A stretch of 14,887 nucleotides of DNA from JAZGBC01 sp036444495 (GTDB taxonomy: Bacteria; Pseudomonadota; Alphaproteobacteria; Kiloniellales; J153), in NCBI GenBank assembly GCA_036444495.1, contig JAZGBC010000186.1:1-14887 (forward strand). Reading direction: 5' to 3'. The notes beneath the pieces were generated by a model. It saw nothing but the letters and a program-made list of their open reading frames with translations, did not search any database and was not told the origin of the DNA. Each line of letters begins with the position of its first letter. Position 1 is the stretch's first letter. Both the position numbers and the translations under genes were made by a program. Positions 14,664 to 14,887 of this stretch are shown in pieces.

Positions 14664-14887
14664 TTAGACAGAAGCATCGAGGAGAATGTGCTCGCGCCGG
14701 AACGGCAGGTCCGGGTCGGCCGGAGTCTCATCCAGCTCCCGTGCCGCTCGGTGGCCGTCGTAGACCGCCGCCGCGATCGTCGCGGGCACGTCGCAGTCGC
14801 CGATCGCCCGGACCGACGCGATGCCCTCCTTGCTCAACCTGTCTTCGTCCGCGGCCAGGGCTAGGTACAGCCCGTTGTTCGGTTGGC
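14664..14887 (-). CDS. C-terminal end of a second TMADH-type flavoprotein (cut by window edge)
   Basis: The last 73 residues are visible: they begin QPNNGLYLALAADED and include VRAIGDCDVPATIAAAVYDG and DLPFRREHILL before TAA at 14664-14666. They align with the end of the complete flavoprotein downstream (RPNDGLYRAL, RIGDCDAPAIIAAAVHAGH, MPFRHEH), with many substitutions. It is therefore a paralogue or the other member of a pair, not a recent duplication. The rest of the gene, with its FMN and iron-sulfur sites, lies outside the window. It ends 53 bases before the cupin start and is probably in the same operon. Confidence 0.85.
   Translation of the reverse strand, partial: QPNNGLYLALAADEDRLSKEGIASVRAIGDCDVPATIAAAVYDGHRAARELDETPADPDLPFRREHILLDASV

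Noticed and set aside
1..14887. CRISPR arrays or defence systems
   Set aside because: No regularly spaced direct repeats and no nuclease, methylase or toxin-antitoxin genes were seen.

Overview
The window looks like a chromosomal segment of a GC-rich alphaproteobacterium, probably of the Rhodospirillales type. The evidence is the strongly GC-biased codon use, the gene order obgE-proB-proA-nadD-rsfS-rlmH-gpmI-envC-ctpA, and the lysine/alanine tail on ribosomal protein L21. Species cannot be named from the sequence alone.

Positions 1-10691 hold a compact, entirely minus-strand housekeeping block. Read in the direction of transcription it is rplU (L21), rpmA (L27), a rho-independent terminator, obgE, proB, proA, nadD, rsfS, rlmH, gpmI, envC-like and ctpA (cut by the window edge). 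Several genes overlap by 4 bases (obgE/proB, proA/nadD, envC/ctpA), which implies translational coupling. The block joins ribosome maturation and large-subunit factors (L21, L27, ObgE, RsfS, RlmH), the first two steps of proline synthesis (ProB, ProA), NAD synthesis (NadD), glycolysis (GpmI) and cell-wall/periplasmic processing (EnvC-like activator, CtpA).

Two small non-coding palindromic elements interrupt this block. A 267-bp element with 35-bp terminal inverted repeats sits exactly at the end of proB and supplies its last nine residues and stop codon. A two-hairpin element of about 133 bp sits between rsfS and rlmH. Both look like miniature inverted-repeat elements (MITE-like) that probably occur in many copies in this genome.

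A divergent intergenic region (10692-10963) carries a convincing sigma-70-type promoter for rplU and, on the plus strand, a plausible promoter for a complete tRNA-Ser(CGA) gene with encoded CCA (10964-11053). After a 240-bp stretch without a recognisable gene comes a complete 807-bp IS6-family insertion sequence with perfect 16-bp ends but no target duplication.

Beyond the IS the character changes to accessory metabolism on the minus strand: a 685-residue trimethylamine-dehydrogenase-type flavoprotein (FMN, 4Fe-4S, ADP/FAD-fold domains), a small Cupin_3 protein immediately upstream, and the C-terminal end of a second homologous flavoprotein at the window edge. The flavoprotein keeps the cysteine used for covalent FMN attachment and the iron-sulfur cysteines, but has Asp where trimethylamine dehydrogenase has an aromatic-box Trp. 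Its substrate is therefore likely a different amine. This flavoprotein-cupin-flavoprotein locus is the best candidate in the window for an undescribed pathway.
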